In this document: positions 9,331 through 19,609 of the stretch, piece by piece | Layout of the letters: each line of letters starts with the position of its first letter | How positions within the stretch are numbered: the first letter of the stretch is position 1 | Source of the DNA: Neobacillus niacini | GTDB lineage: Bacteria > Bacillota > Bacilli > Bacillales > Cytobacillaceae | Assembly (NCBI RefSeq): GCF_030817595.1 | Contig: NZ_JAUSZN010000001.1 | Location: 3,108,001-3,172,000, forward strand | Direction: 5' to 3' | DNA: 64,000 bases | The notes under the pieces: generated by a model | What the model was told of the DNA's origin: nothing | The model's input: only the letters and a program-made list of their open reading frames with translations | Database searches by the model: none | Made by a program: the position numbers and the translations under genes

Positions 9331-10220
9331 ACTTTACCTCCTGCTCTAATAGTGGCCTCCATTCCGAAAACAATGCCATATGCTATATCTGTCCCGGATG
9401 AAGAACCTATGTTTAATAATTTATTTAATGAGAGAATTAAGTCCTGATCATCCTCAACTAATATCGAGTTTAGTAATGAAATAATAGAATCTCTCACTTT
9501 ACCATTGGCTGCTTTTTTCAAAGTCATGTAACTAATGTCATTCGTTAAGGTTCTTGCTTTCTTTAAAACATCTTCACAAAATGATCGGTAAGGGTAAAAA
9601 GGGCTGTTTTTCATATTAAAAATGGTAAATAATCCAGTTAAAAAATCATCCCCAGAAGGAGTTAACCCTGGTCCAAGACCTACAAGTGAAACCGCATGCG
9701 AAAAGGCAGATGAAATTCGATCATTTATTAATTCATTGAAAAGTAAAAGAGTTCTTTTCTCAAGCAAATTCGAGACTTCTGCTTCAAAAGGATTTTGGGG
9801 TATGAAGTTCTTTTTTATTCCGCCGCCTACACCGTGAATGTTAATATATTCCTTCACTTTCATTACATTTTGTTTCAGGATTTCTACATTAGGTGTGTAG
9901 GATGGTAAAATACTTTCCCATATATTGACCTTTTCAATTGAAATAGTGAGCCTATCCCCAATATATAAGAGATTATTCTCAACATGTACCCGGTCATCCA
10001 CAACAATATTTATGGACTTCATATTATCAACATCAATGATTAACGTATTAGGGCCGTTGTCCAGATTGCTGCATGCAATGGTATATAAGTCCCCATTTTC
10101 AAAACATTTAATATTTAATGTCCGATTGAATGTACTATGCACAAAACCAGTGAATTTCGAGTTATTAAATTCCTTTATAAAATCTGTATCACCAGAGATT
10201 GCATTTATCACGAATAACAC
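9324..10220 (-). CDS. allH: AllH/YlbF family (DUF2877), oxamate carbamoyltransferase subunit
   Basis: A 298-residue protein with the DUF2877 signature GLGPGLTPSGDDFLTG (about 185-200) and a C-terminal GSSSGTDIAYG segment, as in E. coli YlbF/AllH. It is the first gene of the three-gene operon. The start is uncertain: GTG 10220 has only a poor ribosome site, while GTG 10211 lies 6 nt after GGGGTG; an in-frame TGA at about 10236-10238 limits the 5' end. A very strong SD (AAAAGGAGG, 10269-10277) lies farther upstream with no start codon at proper distance. Confidence 0.85.
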   Translation of the reverse strand: MLFVINAISGDTDFIKEFNNSKFTGFVHSTFNRTLNIKCFENGDLYTIACSNLDNGPNTLIIDVDNMKSINIVVDDRVHVENNLLYIGDRLTISIEKVNIWESILPSYTPNVEILKQNVMKVKEYINIHGVGGGIKKNFIPQNPFEAEVSNLLEKRTLLLFNELINDRISSAFSHAVSLVGLGPGLTPSGDDFLTGLFTIFNMKNSPFYPYRSFCEDVLKKARTLTNDISYMTLKKAANGKVRDSIISLLNSILVEDDQDLILSLNKLLNIGSSSGTDIAYGIVFGMEATIRAGGKVC

Positions 10221-10571
10221 CCCATAAATCCAGAATCATGCAGTCAAATTAACTTTGAGTAGATCGAACCTCCTTTTGAAAAAGAAAGTTTGTAAGCATT
10301 ATCATAAAATCAGTACAGATTTGGAATTAAATTTGTATGCAAAACCCTAAAAAAAGACATGTTAGTCTATAGGAGCATTGAACAATTTTAGATAACAAAC
10401 TAAAATGCTTACATGTTTATTTTAGATATATTGCATAACACCGTCATCGTTTAACAAATCCAAAAAGCCATGCATTCAATTGTGCAAATCGTACAATGAA
10501 TTGTGATTAAATTATGTCAAAGAACAGGGAGGGAGAATAGGATCCAGTAAAAATACCCACATAAAATAATT
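10221..10571. other. Leader/promoter region of the all operon
   Basis: About 350 A/T-rich bases upstream of allH. It contains an orphan AAAAGGAGG on the minus strand (10269-10277) but no supported gene. No PucR-type or sigma-54 promoter sequence was recognised, and no regulator gene is adjacent. Confidence 0.5.
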
Positions 10572-10608
10572 AAAGGGAAAAAGGTTAAAATTTAACCTTT
10601 TTCCCTTT
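10572..10608 (-). terminator. Long AT-rich hairpin after spoVR
   Basis: AAAGGGAAAAAGGTTAAA pairs with its near-perfect complement ending in TTTCCCTTT (about 18 bp, tiny loop). The U-run after it is weak. Confidence 0.7.
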
Positions 10609-10627
10609 AGCTATACTTTCTTTAAAT

Positions 10628-12040
10628 CTACAAATATTTTCGATGAACGCCTTTTCCATCATATGAAAACAACATTCTTCGATCTTCAATCATCGTTTCA
10701 ATGTGAACCGGTCTTCCCCATAATTGTTGAATATATGGTAATACTTTCTCAAGATATTTGACATCTAATTCTACATCTTCATACCAATGCTTTAAATAAA
10801 GTTCACCATTCTTCAAATAGTCCCCATCATTGACAGTAATGTATGGGAAACCTCCATTTACACGCATATTAACCAACTGATCACGAACATGTTCCCATGT
10901 TTTATCAACAATTTTATAATCCCTTCCTTGTTTCTGAAAAAGATACATATCTTCTCTCATTACAAGGTCTTTGTTTAAATAGTTCCGCAAAAACGATATA
11001 TCTGATTCAACTTCGCGGACTTCAAACATCTTCTCTCGGCCAGAACCAGGCGAAACCCCTCTTCTGATCATATCCTCTGTTGGGTTATTATACCGCTCCT
11101 CAATATCCTCAAAAATTTTAATACCTAGGTAATAGGGATTGATTCCTGTTTTTGATGGCTGCACAACTCCGGCATTTAATTTTGCAAACTCAATTGCTTC
11201 ACCACTAGTTAGGTCCATTTCTCTGATTATTCGTTGGTGCCAATAAGAAGCCCAACCCTCATTCATAATTTTCGTTTCAAGCTGCGGCCAAAAGTAAAGC
11301 ATTTCTTCACGCATCATCGTTAAAATATCTCGCTGCCAATCGGTTAGCTCTCTGCTATATGTTTCAATAAACAATAATAAATCCTTTTCAGGTCTTGGAG
11401 GAAATTGTTTTTTTCTTGGCTGAGCCGGCTGCTTTTTGTCCTTATCATCTAACTTCCACAGATCATCGTATGGAGAGGCTGATTGTTGGACTTCTTCATC
11501 TTCAACATCATCTTCAAGTGACCAAGAAAGTTTAGGTCTCATCAGTGAAGGGTCAATATGTTCATCAATTGCAAGTACGGCGTCTAGAAATGTCTCAACT
11601 TCCTTTTTCCCAAATTGAATTTCATAACGGCGAATTCTTTCAGCTGTAGCTGCCATGCTTTCAACCATATCCCGCTTCGTATTTTGGAAACGGACATTAT
11701 TCTTAAAGAAATCACAATGAGCAAGTACGTGAGCGACGATTAATTTGTTTTGAATGAGCGAATTGGAATCCAATAAGAAGGCATAACAAGGATTTGAATT
11801 AATAACAAGTTCATATATTTTACTTAGACCTAAATCATAATGAAGCTTCATCTTATGAAATTGCTTCCCAAAACTCCAGTGTGAAAATCTGGTAGGCATT
11901 CCATAGGCACCAAATGTGTAAATGATTTCTGCTGGGCAAATTTCATATCGCATTGGATAAAAATCTAAACCAAAGCCTCGTGCAATTTCGGTAATCTCAC
12001 TAATTGCATATTCAAGAGCTTTGCGATCGTCCCCATTCAT
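10628..12040 (-). CDS. spoVR: Stage V sporulation protein SpoVR
   Basis: A 470-residue cytoplasmic protein, the usual length of Bacillus SpoVR, which is needed for normal spore cortex formation. Family sequence is strong throughout: [47 protein letters not shown], and [13 protein letters not shown] (near 275). The start is set at ATG 12040, 7 nt after GGGGG; upstream in-frame codons to 12118 have no good ribosome site and would add a non-homologous extension. An acidic linker lies near residues 180-200. It marks the organism as a spore former. Confidence 0.95.
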   Translation of the reverse strand: MNGDDRKALEYAISEITEIARGFGLDFYPMRYEICPAEIIYTFGAYGMPTRFSHWSFGKQFHKMKLHYDLGLSKIYELVINSNPCYAFLLDSNSLIQNKLIVAHVLAHCDFFKNNVRFQNTKRDMVESMAATAERIRRYEIQFGKKEVETFLDAVLAIDEHIDPSLMRPKLSWSLEDDVEDEEVQQSASPYDDLWKLDDKDKKQPAQPRKKQFPPRPEKDLLLFIETYSRELTDWQRDILTMMREEMLYFWPQLETKIMNEGWASYWHQRIIREMDLTSGEAIEFAKLNAGVVQPSKTGINPYYLGIKIFEDIEERYNNPTEDMIRRGVSPGSGREKMFEVREVESDISFLRNYLNKDLVMREDMYLFQKQGRDYKIVDKTWEHVRDQLVNMRVNGGFPYITVNDGDYLKNGELYLKHWYEDVELDVKYLEKVLPYIQQLWGRPVHIETMIEDRRMLFSYDGKGVHRKYL

Positions 12041-12120
12041 CGCCATTCCCCCTTTTCCTCTTAACACAATGTATGAAGAAAATCTGGGAATGATGAAACA
12101 AGATGTTAAAAACAACAAGT

Positions 12121-13116
12121 CTATCTGCTTATTTTGGCTTTTTTCAAATTCTTTGCTTCTTCTGCAAGGGTGAGTCCCACATATTTATTTCTTTCCCATT
12201 CGGTCTCAAAGAGTGACAGCGGCGGGGATGTTTCTCCAACAAGTGGACTAATTTCGATGGTTATTGCCGGACGATGATAGTGAGTGATAAACCAATCGGT
12301 AAATCCTCCTCCTGTGGCATGTTTAGGCGGCTTACCAAGCTTATATCCGGTCAATTTTGACACCTTTTTAGCAATTTGTTTATCACGATGAAGATGTTTG
12401 CCATTCTGATATTTCCAAAAAACCTCTTCACCCGAGGAATGATATGCCACTGCAATCTCTGGATTGATTTCGCGAATGAATTGTGTTAATGCCCTTACCT
12501 CTTTAGCTTCTAGGGGTTTCCTGCCTTTGAAAAATTGATAAGAAGGGGAATCAGGTTGTTGTTTTAACTTTTTCCATCCAGCAGGATATTGCCTGTTCAA
12601 ATCAACCCCTAGCCCGTTTGCTTTCCACCTTTCAAAATTGTCTAATCCTTCATTCATGGATAATAGATGTTTTTGGTGATCATATGGGAATTTATTCAGA
12701 GTATTTTGTTGAATCGTAACACCATCTGGATTGAGCATTGGAATAAACCAAATCGAAATATCGTTTAAAATATCGGTTGAAAGGCTTCCAAAATTGGTCT
12801 GATCTTGAAAGGCTTTAGCGTATCCCTCAAGCTTCTTCATTAAAAGCATGGTGGTCATCCATTCACGGCCATGATGTGCCCCTATAAGAACGATACTTCG
12901 CTTTCCTTGACCAAGTTTAATGGCATAGATTGTTCTTCCAAAGTGGGTCTTCCCAATCTCTTTCACTTCAACTTCCTTATAGGTATGATGTATTTTCGAA
13001 ATATCCTGTTTCAGTATTCCGTACGAATAAGGACGTGTGGTCTCGACAGCCTTTACCTTTGAACCCGGTTCAAATTGTAAAAATAAATACATCAAAATTA
13101 ATAATAACTTCTTCAT
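12121..13116 (-). CDS. Secreted M14-family zinc carboxypeptidase
   Basis: A 331-residue exported peptidase. Residues 1-24 form a signal peptide ([15 protein letters not shown]). Zinc ligands are in GAHHGREW (HxxE, about residues 80-83) and AYHSSG; the catalytic Glu is in ITIEIS near the C-terminus, and GVDLNRQYP matches the NR substrate-binding pair. Close relatives are gamma-D-glutamyl-meso-diaminopimelate peptidases, so peptidoglycan peptide cleavage is likely, though this copy has no LysM domain. SD AAGGAGG is 4 nt before the ATG. It lies directly upstream of spoVR and may be co-transcribed with it. Confidence 0.9.
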   Translation of the reverse strand: MKKLLLILMYLFLQFEPGSKVKAVETTRPYSYGILKQDISKIHHTYKEVEVKEIGKTHFGRTIYAIKLGQGKRSIVLIGAHHGREWMTTMLLMKKLEGYAKAFQDQTNFGSLSTDILNDISIWFIPMLNPDGVTIQQNTLNKFPYDHQKHLLSMNEGLDNFERWKANGLGVDLNRQYPAGWKKLKQQPDSPSYQFFKGRKPLEAKEVRALTQFIREINPEIAVAYHSSGEEVFWKYQNGKHLHRDKQIAKKVSKLTGYKLGKPPKHATGGGFTDWFITHYHRPAITIEISPLVGETSPPLSLFETEWERNKYVGLTLAEEAKNLKKAKISR

Positions 13117-13271
13117 ATGACCTCCTTGTTAAAATAAAACCAAACCCTTACTTGTTATACAGGTAAAAGTTGAAAACAGCGTAATCTCGGCTTGTCCAAC
13201 ATTTTCTGTGAAAGTTATTTGCTAAATGTCATAAAATAAACTCAACTCCTAGTAAGGAGGAGACAAAACAA

Positions 13272-13523
13272 ATGAATAAAATGGATTATGATCGAGCCTT
13301 GTATTATACACATCGATCTGAATGGGATAATTTGCTAATACTCATGGTACGAACAAAAGACCAATTTTTATCAAAGCGGATAGAGCAATTCCTGCATGCC
13401 TATCACTTTGAACGTGACTATTCAGTCATTGAAAACAAATTATATTCACTGCTTCGTTACATCGACCATGCAAACGAAACGGTTGAACCTGATAATGAGT
13501 TACCGATGTATAGTCTTTCCTGA
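13272..13523 (+). CDS. yhdB: YhdB family small protein
   Basis: An 83-residue soluble protein resembling Bacillus YhdB, of unknown function (MDYDRALYYTHRSEWDNLL, then a helical segment). AAGGAGG lies 11 nt before ATG 13272. In B. subtilis, yhdB, pgcA and spoVR lie in the same chromosome region, so this is conserved synteny. It converges on pgcA through a shared terminator. Confidence 0.8.
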   Translation: MNKMDYDRALYYTHRSEWDNLLILMVRTKDQFLSKRIEQFLHAYHFERDYSVIENKLYSLLRYIDHANETVEPDNELPMYSLS

Positions 13524-13583
13524 AAAAACAAGTGGATACTGTTGAGAAATATTTACCAAACCGGACCAAAGAATTCCACCAAA

Positions 13584-13613
13584 AAACGGCCTCCCTTTTT
13601 GGGAAGCCGTTTA
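13584..13613. terminator. Convergent terminator between yhdB and pgcA
   Basis: AAACGGCCTCCC (13585-13595) pairs with GGGAAGCCGTTT (13601-13612) with one mismatch and a TTTTT loop; A-rich left and T-rich right flanks. Confidence 0.8.
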
Positions 13614-13677
13614 ATCGTTAATATAATTTTCACTCTACTCCATCATTTTCTAAACATCTAAGTTGTTTAGAAGGTAT

Positions 13678-15420
13678 TTATTTTTCTGTTACCATTTTAA
13701 CTTTTTCGTCTACCAGTCCCATAAAGTTCTTTTCAATTTGAGATAACTTACTTCTGCTTTCCTCTAAACTATTACTGTTTACTCCAAAATAAAATTTAAC
13801 TTTCGGTTCAGTACCTGATGGTCTTAAACATACCCATGAGCCGTCTGTGAAAGTATATTTTAATACATTTGATTTAGGCAAGTCGATTTTCTCATCACCG
13901 TTGGATGTTTGACGAATCCCTGTTAGATAATCTTCAGACATAGAAAGGGTTAAGTCACCAAGCTGCTTAATTGGTTCAGATCGGAAAGAAGCTAAAATGC
14001 GCTGAATTTGTTCTGCACCTTCTTTACCCTTTAAAGTTAATGATCGAAGTCCTTCTTGATAATATCCGTACTTTTCAAATACTTGCATTAATCCTTCATA
14101 AAGTGACATACCCTGTTTTTTATAAAAAGCGCACACTTCTACAGCTAAAAGGGCGGCTTGAACGGCGTCCTTGTCACGTGCAAAATCTCCAATTAAATAG
14201 CCATAGCTCTCTTCATAACCAAACAAGAAAGTATGCTCACCTGTGTACTCATACTCCTTAATCTTTTCTGCAATAAATTTAAAGCCAGTAAGAACATCAA
14301 TTGTGTCTAATTTATAGTCCTGGGCAATTTTTCTGCCTATTTCTGATGTAACAATCGTTTTTAGCACTACTCCATTGGAAGGAAGAGTCCCTTTACTTTG
14401 CTTTTGTGAAAGGATGTAATCTAACAGTAGTGCTCCTGTTTGGTTCCCAGTTAGTACTACATACTCTCCTTCTGGGTTAAGAACAGCAATCCCTAACCGG
14501 TCTGCATCTGGGTCTGTTCCAATCAGCAGGTCTGCACCCACTTTTTTACCATCTCTAATGGCTAGTTCAAATGCAGCATGTTCTTCTGGATTTGGACTTT
14601 TTACTGTTGAAAACTCTGGGTCTGGCAGTTCCTGTTCCTTTACAACTCTTACGTTTGTATAGCCCAATGCAGCCAAAGCTTGGCGAACTGGTTTATTGGC
14701 TGTGCCATGTAAAGGTGTAAACACAATTTTTACATCTGTTTCATTTGAAATCGATGGGTTTTCAGAAATGGTTTTTAATTTTTCAATATAAGCTTGGTCA
14801 ATTTCTGCACCAATGGTATTAATTAACCCTAGGGCTCTGAGGTTTTCTTCAGTATCTACTTCTATCAACAATTCATTTTCAATTTCGTTGACTCTTGCAA
14901 TTACCTCGTCGGCTGCATCTGGAGGCAGTTGACCGCCATCAGAACCATATACTTTGTAGCCATTGTATTCTGGCGGGTTATGGCTTGCGGTTATGACAAT
15001 CCCCGAAAAGGCATTCAAATACCTTAAGGCAAATGATAATTCCGGTGTTGGTCTTAATTCATCAAATACGTAAGTTTTGATCCCTTTTGTTGCAAGTGTT
15101 CTAGCTGCCTCCATACAAAACTCAGGAGACTTATGTCGTGAATCATAGGCGATTACTACACCCTTTTGTTTTGCCTCATTGCCTTGCTCTTCTATGTAAG
15201 CTGCTAATCCAGCGGAAGCTTTACGAACAGTATATACATTCATCCGATTGGTTCCTACGCCAATCTCTCCACGCATTCCGCCAGTACCAAATTCAAGATT
15301 TTTATAAAAAACTTCCTCAAGTTGTTTTTCATCGTTCTTAATTACTTCAAGCTGCTGTTTTAACTCTTGATTTAAACCAGAGTATTCTATCCATCTGTTT
15401 GCATTTTCTTTCCAATTCAT
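13678..15420 (-). CDS. pgcA: Phosphoglucomutase/phosphomannomutase PgcA
   Basis: A 580-residue alpha-D-phosphohexomutase that interconverts glucose-1-P and glucose-6-P for UDP-glucose, teichoic acid and glycolipid synthesis. The active-site phosphoserine loop [13 protein letters not shown] is near residue 145, the metal loop [10 protein letters not shown] near 305, and the sugar/phosphate loops GYEESYG and RPSGTEPK near 400 and 525. The start is ATG 15420 (GGAGG 8 nt upstream, and family length ~580); an ATG 48 bases upstream has no ribosome site. Confidence 0.95.
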   Translation of the reverse strand: MNWKENANRWIEYSGLNQELKQQLEVIKNDEKQLEEVFYKNLEFGTGGMRGEIGVGTNRMNVYTVRKASAGLAAYIEEQGNEAKQKGVVIAYDSRHKSPEFCMEAARTLATKGIKTYVFDELRPTPELSFALRYLNAFSGIVITASHNPPEYNGYKVYGSDGGQLPPDAADEVIARVNEIENELLIEVDTEENLRALGLINTIGAEIDQAYIEKLKTISENPSISNETDVKIVFTPLHGTANKPVRQALAALGYTNVRVVKEQELPDPEFSTVKSPNPEEHAAFELAIRDGKKVGADLLIGTDPDADRLGIAVLNPEGEYVVLTGNQTGALLLDYILSQKQSKGTLPSNGVVLKTIVTSEIGRKIAQDYKLDTIDVLTGFKFIAEKIKEYEYTGEHTFLFGYEESYGYLIGDFARDKDAVQAALLAVEVCAFYKKQGMSLYEGLMQVFEKYGYYQEGLRSLTLKGKEGAEQIQRILASFRSEPIKQLGDLTLSMSEDYLTGIRQTSNGDEKIDLPKSNVLKYTFTDGSWVCLRPSGTEPKVKFYFGVNSNSLEESRSKLSQIEKNFMGLVDEKVKMVTEK

Positions 15421-15537
15421 GACTAAATCCTCCCTGTTGTTTCTTATTCCTATTGCTTGAATTTCCAATAAACTTACACTGCTTTTTATTTTATATTGAA
15501 TCTCTGTTATTTCCTAGGGTAATTAGTAATTTTACAT

Positions 15538-15571
15538 AAAAAAAATGCCTGCAATCCGCAGACATTTTTTT
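15538..15571 (-). terminator. Terminator of yhcU
   Basis: AATGTCTGC/GCAGGCATT stem on the minus strand followed by eight T; lies 6 nt after the yhcU stop. Confidence 0.85.
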
Positions 15572-15576
15572 CCATA

Positions 15577-15963
15577 TTAAACAAGTAGTTCATTAGCTGC
15601 TTTGGTATAAATACTAAATACACTGTTTTTCATATTTTTTGCTTCAACAAATTGTTCAAACTCAAACGGAAAGAAAAGACCAAATTCTTGTAGATTAGTT
15701 ACATTCTTATTAAATAATGCAGCATACTGATCATCAAGAGTTGGAGACTCTAGTATTGATATTACTGTTTGCATACTTGCCATTACTTGAAAGGCATCCT
15801 TTAGAGTATTAAAGTCTTCTGGGGTATGCAATACTCTTAATTGTTCAAACTCACTAATTTCCTTATCCGTAAAATAGAGTGGAAAAACAGTTGAATAGAT
15901 ATACCTCACAAGTTCACAAATTTCTTCTTCTTGACCCGGTGTCGAGGCAAAAACAATTTTCAC
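15577..15963 (-). CDS. yhcU: YhcU family protein (DUF5365)
   Basis: A 128-residue soluble protein of unknown function resembling B. subtilis YhcU (KIVFASTPGQEEEICELV, VFPLYFTDKEI, NTLKDAFQVM). The start is GTG 15963: AGGTGGG is 6 nt upstream and the family begins with this KIV(F/Y)AS segment; the longer frame to 16059 adds unrelated sequence. It is divergent from the pseudouridine synthase gene, as in B. subtilis yhcT/yhcU. Confidence 0.85.
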   Translation of the reverse strand: MKIVFASTPGQEEEICELVRYIYSTVFPLYFTDKEISEFEQLRVLHTPEDFNTLKDAFQVMASMQTVISILESPTLDDQYAALFNKNVTNLQEFGLFFPFEFEQFVEAKNMKNSVFSIYTKAANELLV

Positions 15964-16098
15964 TTGTAACCCACCTTTGCGATAGCAATAATCTATCGTA
16001 ATATATATACATAAGAATAGCATATTTGTGGATGAATGTTCGGTGGTAATTATAACCACGGTATATACTGGAGAAATCTCAAGATAAAAGGAGAAAAA

Positions 16099-17016
16099 AT
16101 GTTAAAAACAACGCGTAAAGGCAATTGGATGGAAATGATTACACCAAGAGTTTGGGAAGGAAAAACCATTGAGGATATATTTCGTACGGAATGGGAGGTG
16201 CCTAAGAAGCTAACCCATCAATTCCGGATGGAACATAACGTTTTAGTAAATGGGATGAAAGCAAATTGGAATATTCCTCTTAAAAACGGGGATAAGGTTC
16301 TAATTAAACTATTTGAGGAAGCGGCACCTCCAATCCTACTGGACTTTTTCTATGATATACAGGTCCTATACGAAGACGACCATGTGATTGTTTTTAATAA
16401 ACCAGCTAATATGAGTACACATCCGAATGATGAAAATGATAAAAATACACTGTTACATGCTGCACAATTTCATGTACAGTCAAACGGTGAAAAAGTGTCG
16501 GTGCGTCAAGTACACCGTCTAGACAAGGATACGACAGGTGCGATCCTGTTTGCAAAACACGCATTATCTGGTGCCATCTTAGACAGAATGCTTGAAAAAC
16601 ATCAAATAAAGAGAACGTACCTGGCAATCGTCGATGGTCATATAAAAAAGAAGAAAGGGAAAATATGCGAGCCAATTGGACGCGACAGGCACCACGCAAC
16701 CAGAAGACGCGTTTCAACCTCTGGGCAAGCGGCCACTACACATTATCAAGTTATTAAAGAGGAAAAAGATCATTCTTATGTCAAATGCTGGCTTGAAACG
16801 GGGAGAACACACCAAATACGCGTTCATTTAAGTCACATAGGACATCCTTTAGTAGGCGATACATTATATGGCGGGAAACCGTTATACAAGAGGCAGGCAT
16901 TACATGCAGCAAAATTAGATTTCACACACCCTATTACTGGTGAAAACATTAGCTGTTATGCTCCATTTATCGATCAGCCACCTATCTTCAAAAATATTGA
17001 TGTTTATAGCTTATAA
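16099..17016 (+). CDS. yhcT: RluA-family RNA pseudouridine synthase (YhcT)
   Basis: A 305-residue enzyme that converts uridines in RNA to pseudouridine. The catalytic aspartate is in RQVHRLDKDTTG (about residue 140); further family motifs are NKPANMSTHP, LETGRTHQIRVHL and HPLVGDTLYG. An S4-like N-terminal segment (residues 10-75) precedes the catalytic domain. The start is ATG 16099 with AAAGGAG 5 nt upstream; the earlier ATG at 16036 lacks a ribosome site. The target RNA site is unknown. Confidence 0.92.
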   Translation: MLKTTRKGNWMEMITPRVWEGKTIEDIFRTEWEVPKKLTHQFRMEHNVLVNGMKANWNIPLKNGDKVLIKLFEEAAPPILLDFFYDIQVLYEDDHVIVFNKPANMSTHPNDENDKNTLLHAAQFHVQSNGEKVSVRQVHRLDKDTTGAILFAKHALSGAILDRMLEKHQIKRTYLAIVDGHIKKKKGKICEPIGRDRHHATRRRVSTSGQAATTHYQVIKEEKDHSYVKCWLETGRTHQIRVHLSHIGHPLVGDTLYGGKPLYKRQALHAAKLDFTHPITGENISCYAPFIDQPPIFKNIDVYSL

Positions 17017-17026
17017 GTCATTTTAA

Positions 17027-17054
17027 AAGACCTCCTGTCTAGGAGGTCTTTCAT
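17027..17054. terminator. Convergent terminator after yhcT
   Basis: AAAGACCTCC/GGAGGTCTTT perfect 10-bp stem with a short loop and T-rich flanks; serves yhcT (+) and the small membrane gene (-). Confidence 0.88.
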
Positions 17055-17062
17055 ATTTTTTA

Positions 17063-17317
17063 CTAGTCTGCTTTTCTAAATGCGCGCATTACTAATGATA
17101 ATAGGAATACCAATGCTACAGATCCAATGATAGCGGGGATAATTGCAAAATCGGCAACATTTGGCCCCCAATCTCCTAATAGTAAAGTACCGAGCCATGC
17201 GCCAACAAACCCAGCAATTATATTACCAATAATGCCGCCTGGAATATTTCTTCCTACAATAAGACCAGCTAACCAGCCAATCACACCACCGACAATTAAT
17301 GCCCATATGAAACTCAT
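17063..17317 (-). CDS. GlsB/YeaQ/YmgE family small membrane protein
   Basis: An 84-residue protein with three glycine-rich membrane helices (IWALIVGGVIGWLAGLIVG, GIIGNIIAGFVGAWLG, IIPAIIGSVALVFLL), the GlsB/YeaQ transglycosylase-associated pattern. Known relatives are stress-induced envelope proteins of unclear activity. The start is ATG 17317, 8 nt after GGAG; an in-frame GTG at 17326 lies directly at the ribosome site. Confidence 0.88.
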   Translation of the reverse strand: MSFIWALIVGGVIGWLAGLIVGRNIPGGIIGNIIAGFVGAWLGTLLLGDWGPNVADFAIIPAIIGSVALVFLLSLVMRAFRKAD

Positions 17318-17635
17318 TCTGAACACTCCTTTTTGTGATTATTCAATTTATAACACGGTTTTATAATAAAATTAGTTGCCGTGTACGATTAAAGTACCCA
17401 TTTTTTTGTTTTTTATTCGTAGTTAGATCCCCAGGTTTTTGTCGATACATATTACTATTTTGTTCTGGAGATATTAAAAAAACAATGAATACGGTCCTTA
17501 TAACAATTTTCGGAAAATTCTTTTGTTAAGTTTTTGTAAATTAGGTTAACTTTTTATGATTTTTTTGTCTATTTTCGGTAAAATGTTGTCCGTTAGTGTA
17601 AAAACTTTTTACATACTATTTAGGAGGATTCAAAA
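17318..17635. other. Divergent intergenic region upstream of the phosphate transporter genes
   Basis: About 320 A/T-rich bases holding the promoters of the small membrane gene (-) and the DUF47-pit pair (+). No convincing array of PhoP boxes or other operator was identified. Confidence 0.45.
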
Positions 17636-18250
17636 ATGGCAAAAAAGGTTGATAAATTTTCAGCACTACTAAGTAATATTTCTTCTAACTTAAAGGAAGG
17701 CGCGAATTACTTTGCTGATTATAAATTAAAAAATATAAGTGATTTGAAAATCTTCTCTGAAAAAATGAAAGAAATTGAAACAAAGGGAGATTCCTATGTC
17801 CATGAGGTGATTAAACAATTAAATGATGCATTTATCACGCCAATTGAACGTGAGGACATTCTTCATCTAGCAAACAGCATGGATGACGTCCTAGACGGTC
17901 TAGAAGCGACAGCAGCATTGTTTGAAATGTACTCAATCACTCAAGCAGATGATTTTATGCTCCAATTTGTTGATGCGTTAAAATCAAGTGTCCATGAAAT
18001 TGATGAAGCGATGGAATTATTAGCGAATAAGAAACTTCCTCAAATGAGAGAACATGCGATTAAAATAAAAGATTATGAATCCAAATGTGATAATATCCTG
18101 CGTCAGTCGATTAAGCAATTATTTACAGTAGAAAAAGATCCAATCAGAATTATTCAGTACAAGGAAATTTATGAAAATCTTGAGGACATTGCAGACAGCT
18201 GTCAATCCGTTGCAAATACACTTGAAACCATCATCATGAAAAATGCATAA
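17636..18250 (+). CDS. DUF47/PhoU-like accessory protein of Pit transporter
   Basis: A 204-residue all-helical cytoplasmic protein (YkaA-like DUF47 family, related to PhoU), with conserved EIETKGDSYVHEV, ITPIEREDI and YENLEDIADSCQSVAN segments. Such proteins are encoded with Pit-type phosphate permeases and are thought to modulate them. AGGAGG precedes ATG 17636, and pit starts 11 nt after its stop, so the two are an operon. Confidence 0.9.
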   Translation: MAKKVDKFSALLSNISSNLKEGANYFADYKLKNISDLKIFSEKMKEIETKGDSYVHEVIKQLNDAFITPIEREDILHLANSMDDVLDGLEATAALFEMYSITQADDFMLQFVDALKSSVHEIDEAMELLANKKLPQMREHAIKIKDYESKCDNILRQSIKQLFTVEKDPIRIIQYKEIYENLEDIADSCQSVANTLETIIMKNA

Positions 18251-18261
18251 GGAGCTAACAA

Positions 18262-19256
18262 ATGGAAATTTTAATTATTTTAGTTGTCATTGCTGCTCTT
18301 GCATTTGACTTCATTAATGGGTTCCACGATACTGCTAACTCAATTGCTACCTCTGTTTCAACAAAGGCACTAAGACCTAGGCAGGCTATACTCTTAGCAG
18401 CGATTATGAACTTTGTAGGTGCGATGACATTTACCGGCGTAGCGAAATCCATTTCTAAGGACATTGTTGACCCTTTTACGCTTGAAAATGGCTCAGTGGT
18501 TATTTTAGCCGCACTAATATCAGCCATATTTTGGAACCTGTTAACTTGGTATTACGGCATTCCGAGCAGTTCATCACATGCAATCATTGGGTCTATTGCC
18601 GGTGCTGCACTTGCATCTGCTGGTTTTGGTGCACTTAACTACAGTGGTTTCTTAAAAATTATCCAAGCCCTTATTCTTTCACCAATCTTGGCCTTTGCTG
18701 TAGGTTATATTGTTTACAGTATTTTTAAAGTGGTGTTTAAGAATGCTAATTTAGCGAAGACCAATCGGAATTTTCGTTATATGCAAATAGCGACTGCAGC
18801 CCTGCAATCTTATTCACATGGAACGAATGACGCCCAAAAGGCAATGGGGATTATCACAATGGCTCTCATTTCCAACGGTTATCTTGGTGCGAATGCTGAA
18901 GTTCCATTCTGGGTACAATTTGCTTGTGCCACGGCAATGGGACTTGGTACTTCCGTTGGAGGATGGAAAATTATTAAAACCGTCGGCGGAAAAATCATGA
19001 AAATTCGTCCAATAAACGGGGGGTAGCGGCAGATTTGACCGGTGCAGCAGTAATATTTGGTGCAACTTGGCTACATGTTCCCGTTAGTACAACCCATGTT
19101 ATTTCTTCCGGTATCTTAGGGGTAGGTGCCTCACACCGATTAAAAGGAGTTAAATGGGATACGGCTCAAAGAATGCTAATCACTTGGGTTATTACGCTTC
19201 CGATTTCAGCAGGTATAGCAGCAATTTGTTATTTTATCTTAAATCTTTTCTTTTAA
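18262..19256 (+). pseudogene. pit: Low-affinity phosphate transporter Pit, frameshifted at a G6 run
   Basis: Pit imports phosphate with protons across the membrane. The first 254 codons (FDFINGFHDTANSIA, SSSHAIIGS, SYSHGTNDAQKAMG) run to a stop at 19024-19026. The family sequence resumes in another frame (VAADLTGAAVIFGATW, PVSTTHVISSGILGVGAS) to 19256. The junction is GGGGGG at 19018-19023 within KIRPIN-G: four or seven G would restore one 330-residue protein. The split falls in the middle of the conserved second Pit repeat, so the gene as written is inactive. A homopolymer sequencing error or phase-variable tract are alternatives to true decay, because every other family residue looks intact. 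Confidence 0.9.
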
Positions 19257-19258
19257 AA

Positions 19259-19312
19259 TAAAAAAAGAGCAATACAAATTCATTGAAGAGGAATTGTATT
19301 GCTCTTTTTTTA
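19259..19312. terminator. Convergent terminator after pit
   Basis: AAAAAAGAGCAATACAA pairs with TTGTATTGCTCTTTTTT around a ~15-nt interior; usable in both directions. Confidence 0.88.
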
Positions 19313-19609
19313 TTCATTTTTACCTATTTTGCCTTTAAAATCATTATACAAAGCGACGATAACTTCAATATTATTATCAATAAAACTTAGCCGTTCTCTT
19401 GAAACCATTGTCCATTCATCTGAAAAATTAATTGCTGACAAAATGTGTCTGAAACTAAAGCTATATCTATCGTGTAGCTGGGAAATGACATAACTTACTC
19501 CGGTATGTCTCCCTTCATTTTTCAAAATATCTTGTATGTCACTTATGAGCCAATCCGGAGCAACCTCAAGCGTACGTTTCAGCAATAATTCATAATCGTC
19601 TTGCAGCAT
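19310..19609 (-). CDS. Hypothetical protein, about 99 residues
   Basis: A soluble, helical-looking protein (LLLKRTLEVAPDWLISDIQDIL, YVISQLHDRYSFSFRHILSAINF). No domain was recognised and there are no membrane segments. GGAGG lies 6 nt before ATG 19609; a second ATG directly upstream (19612) is closer to the ribosome site. Gene status is supported by the ribosome site and the downstream terminator. Confidence 0.7.
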   Translation of the reverse strand: MLQDDYELLLKRTLEVAPDWLISDIQDILKNEGRHTGVSYVISQLHDRYSFSFRHILSAINFSDEWTMVSRERLSFIDNNIEVIVALYNDFKGKIGKNE

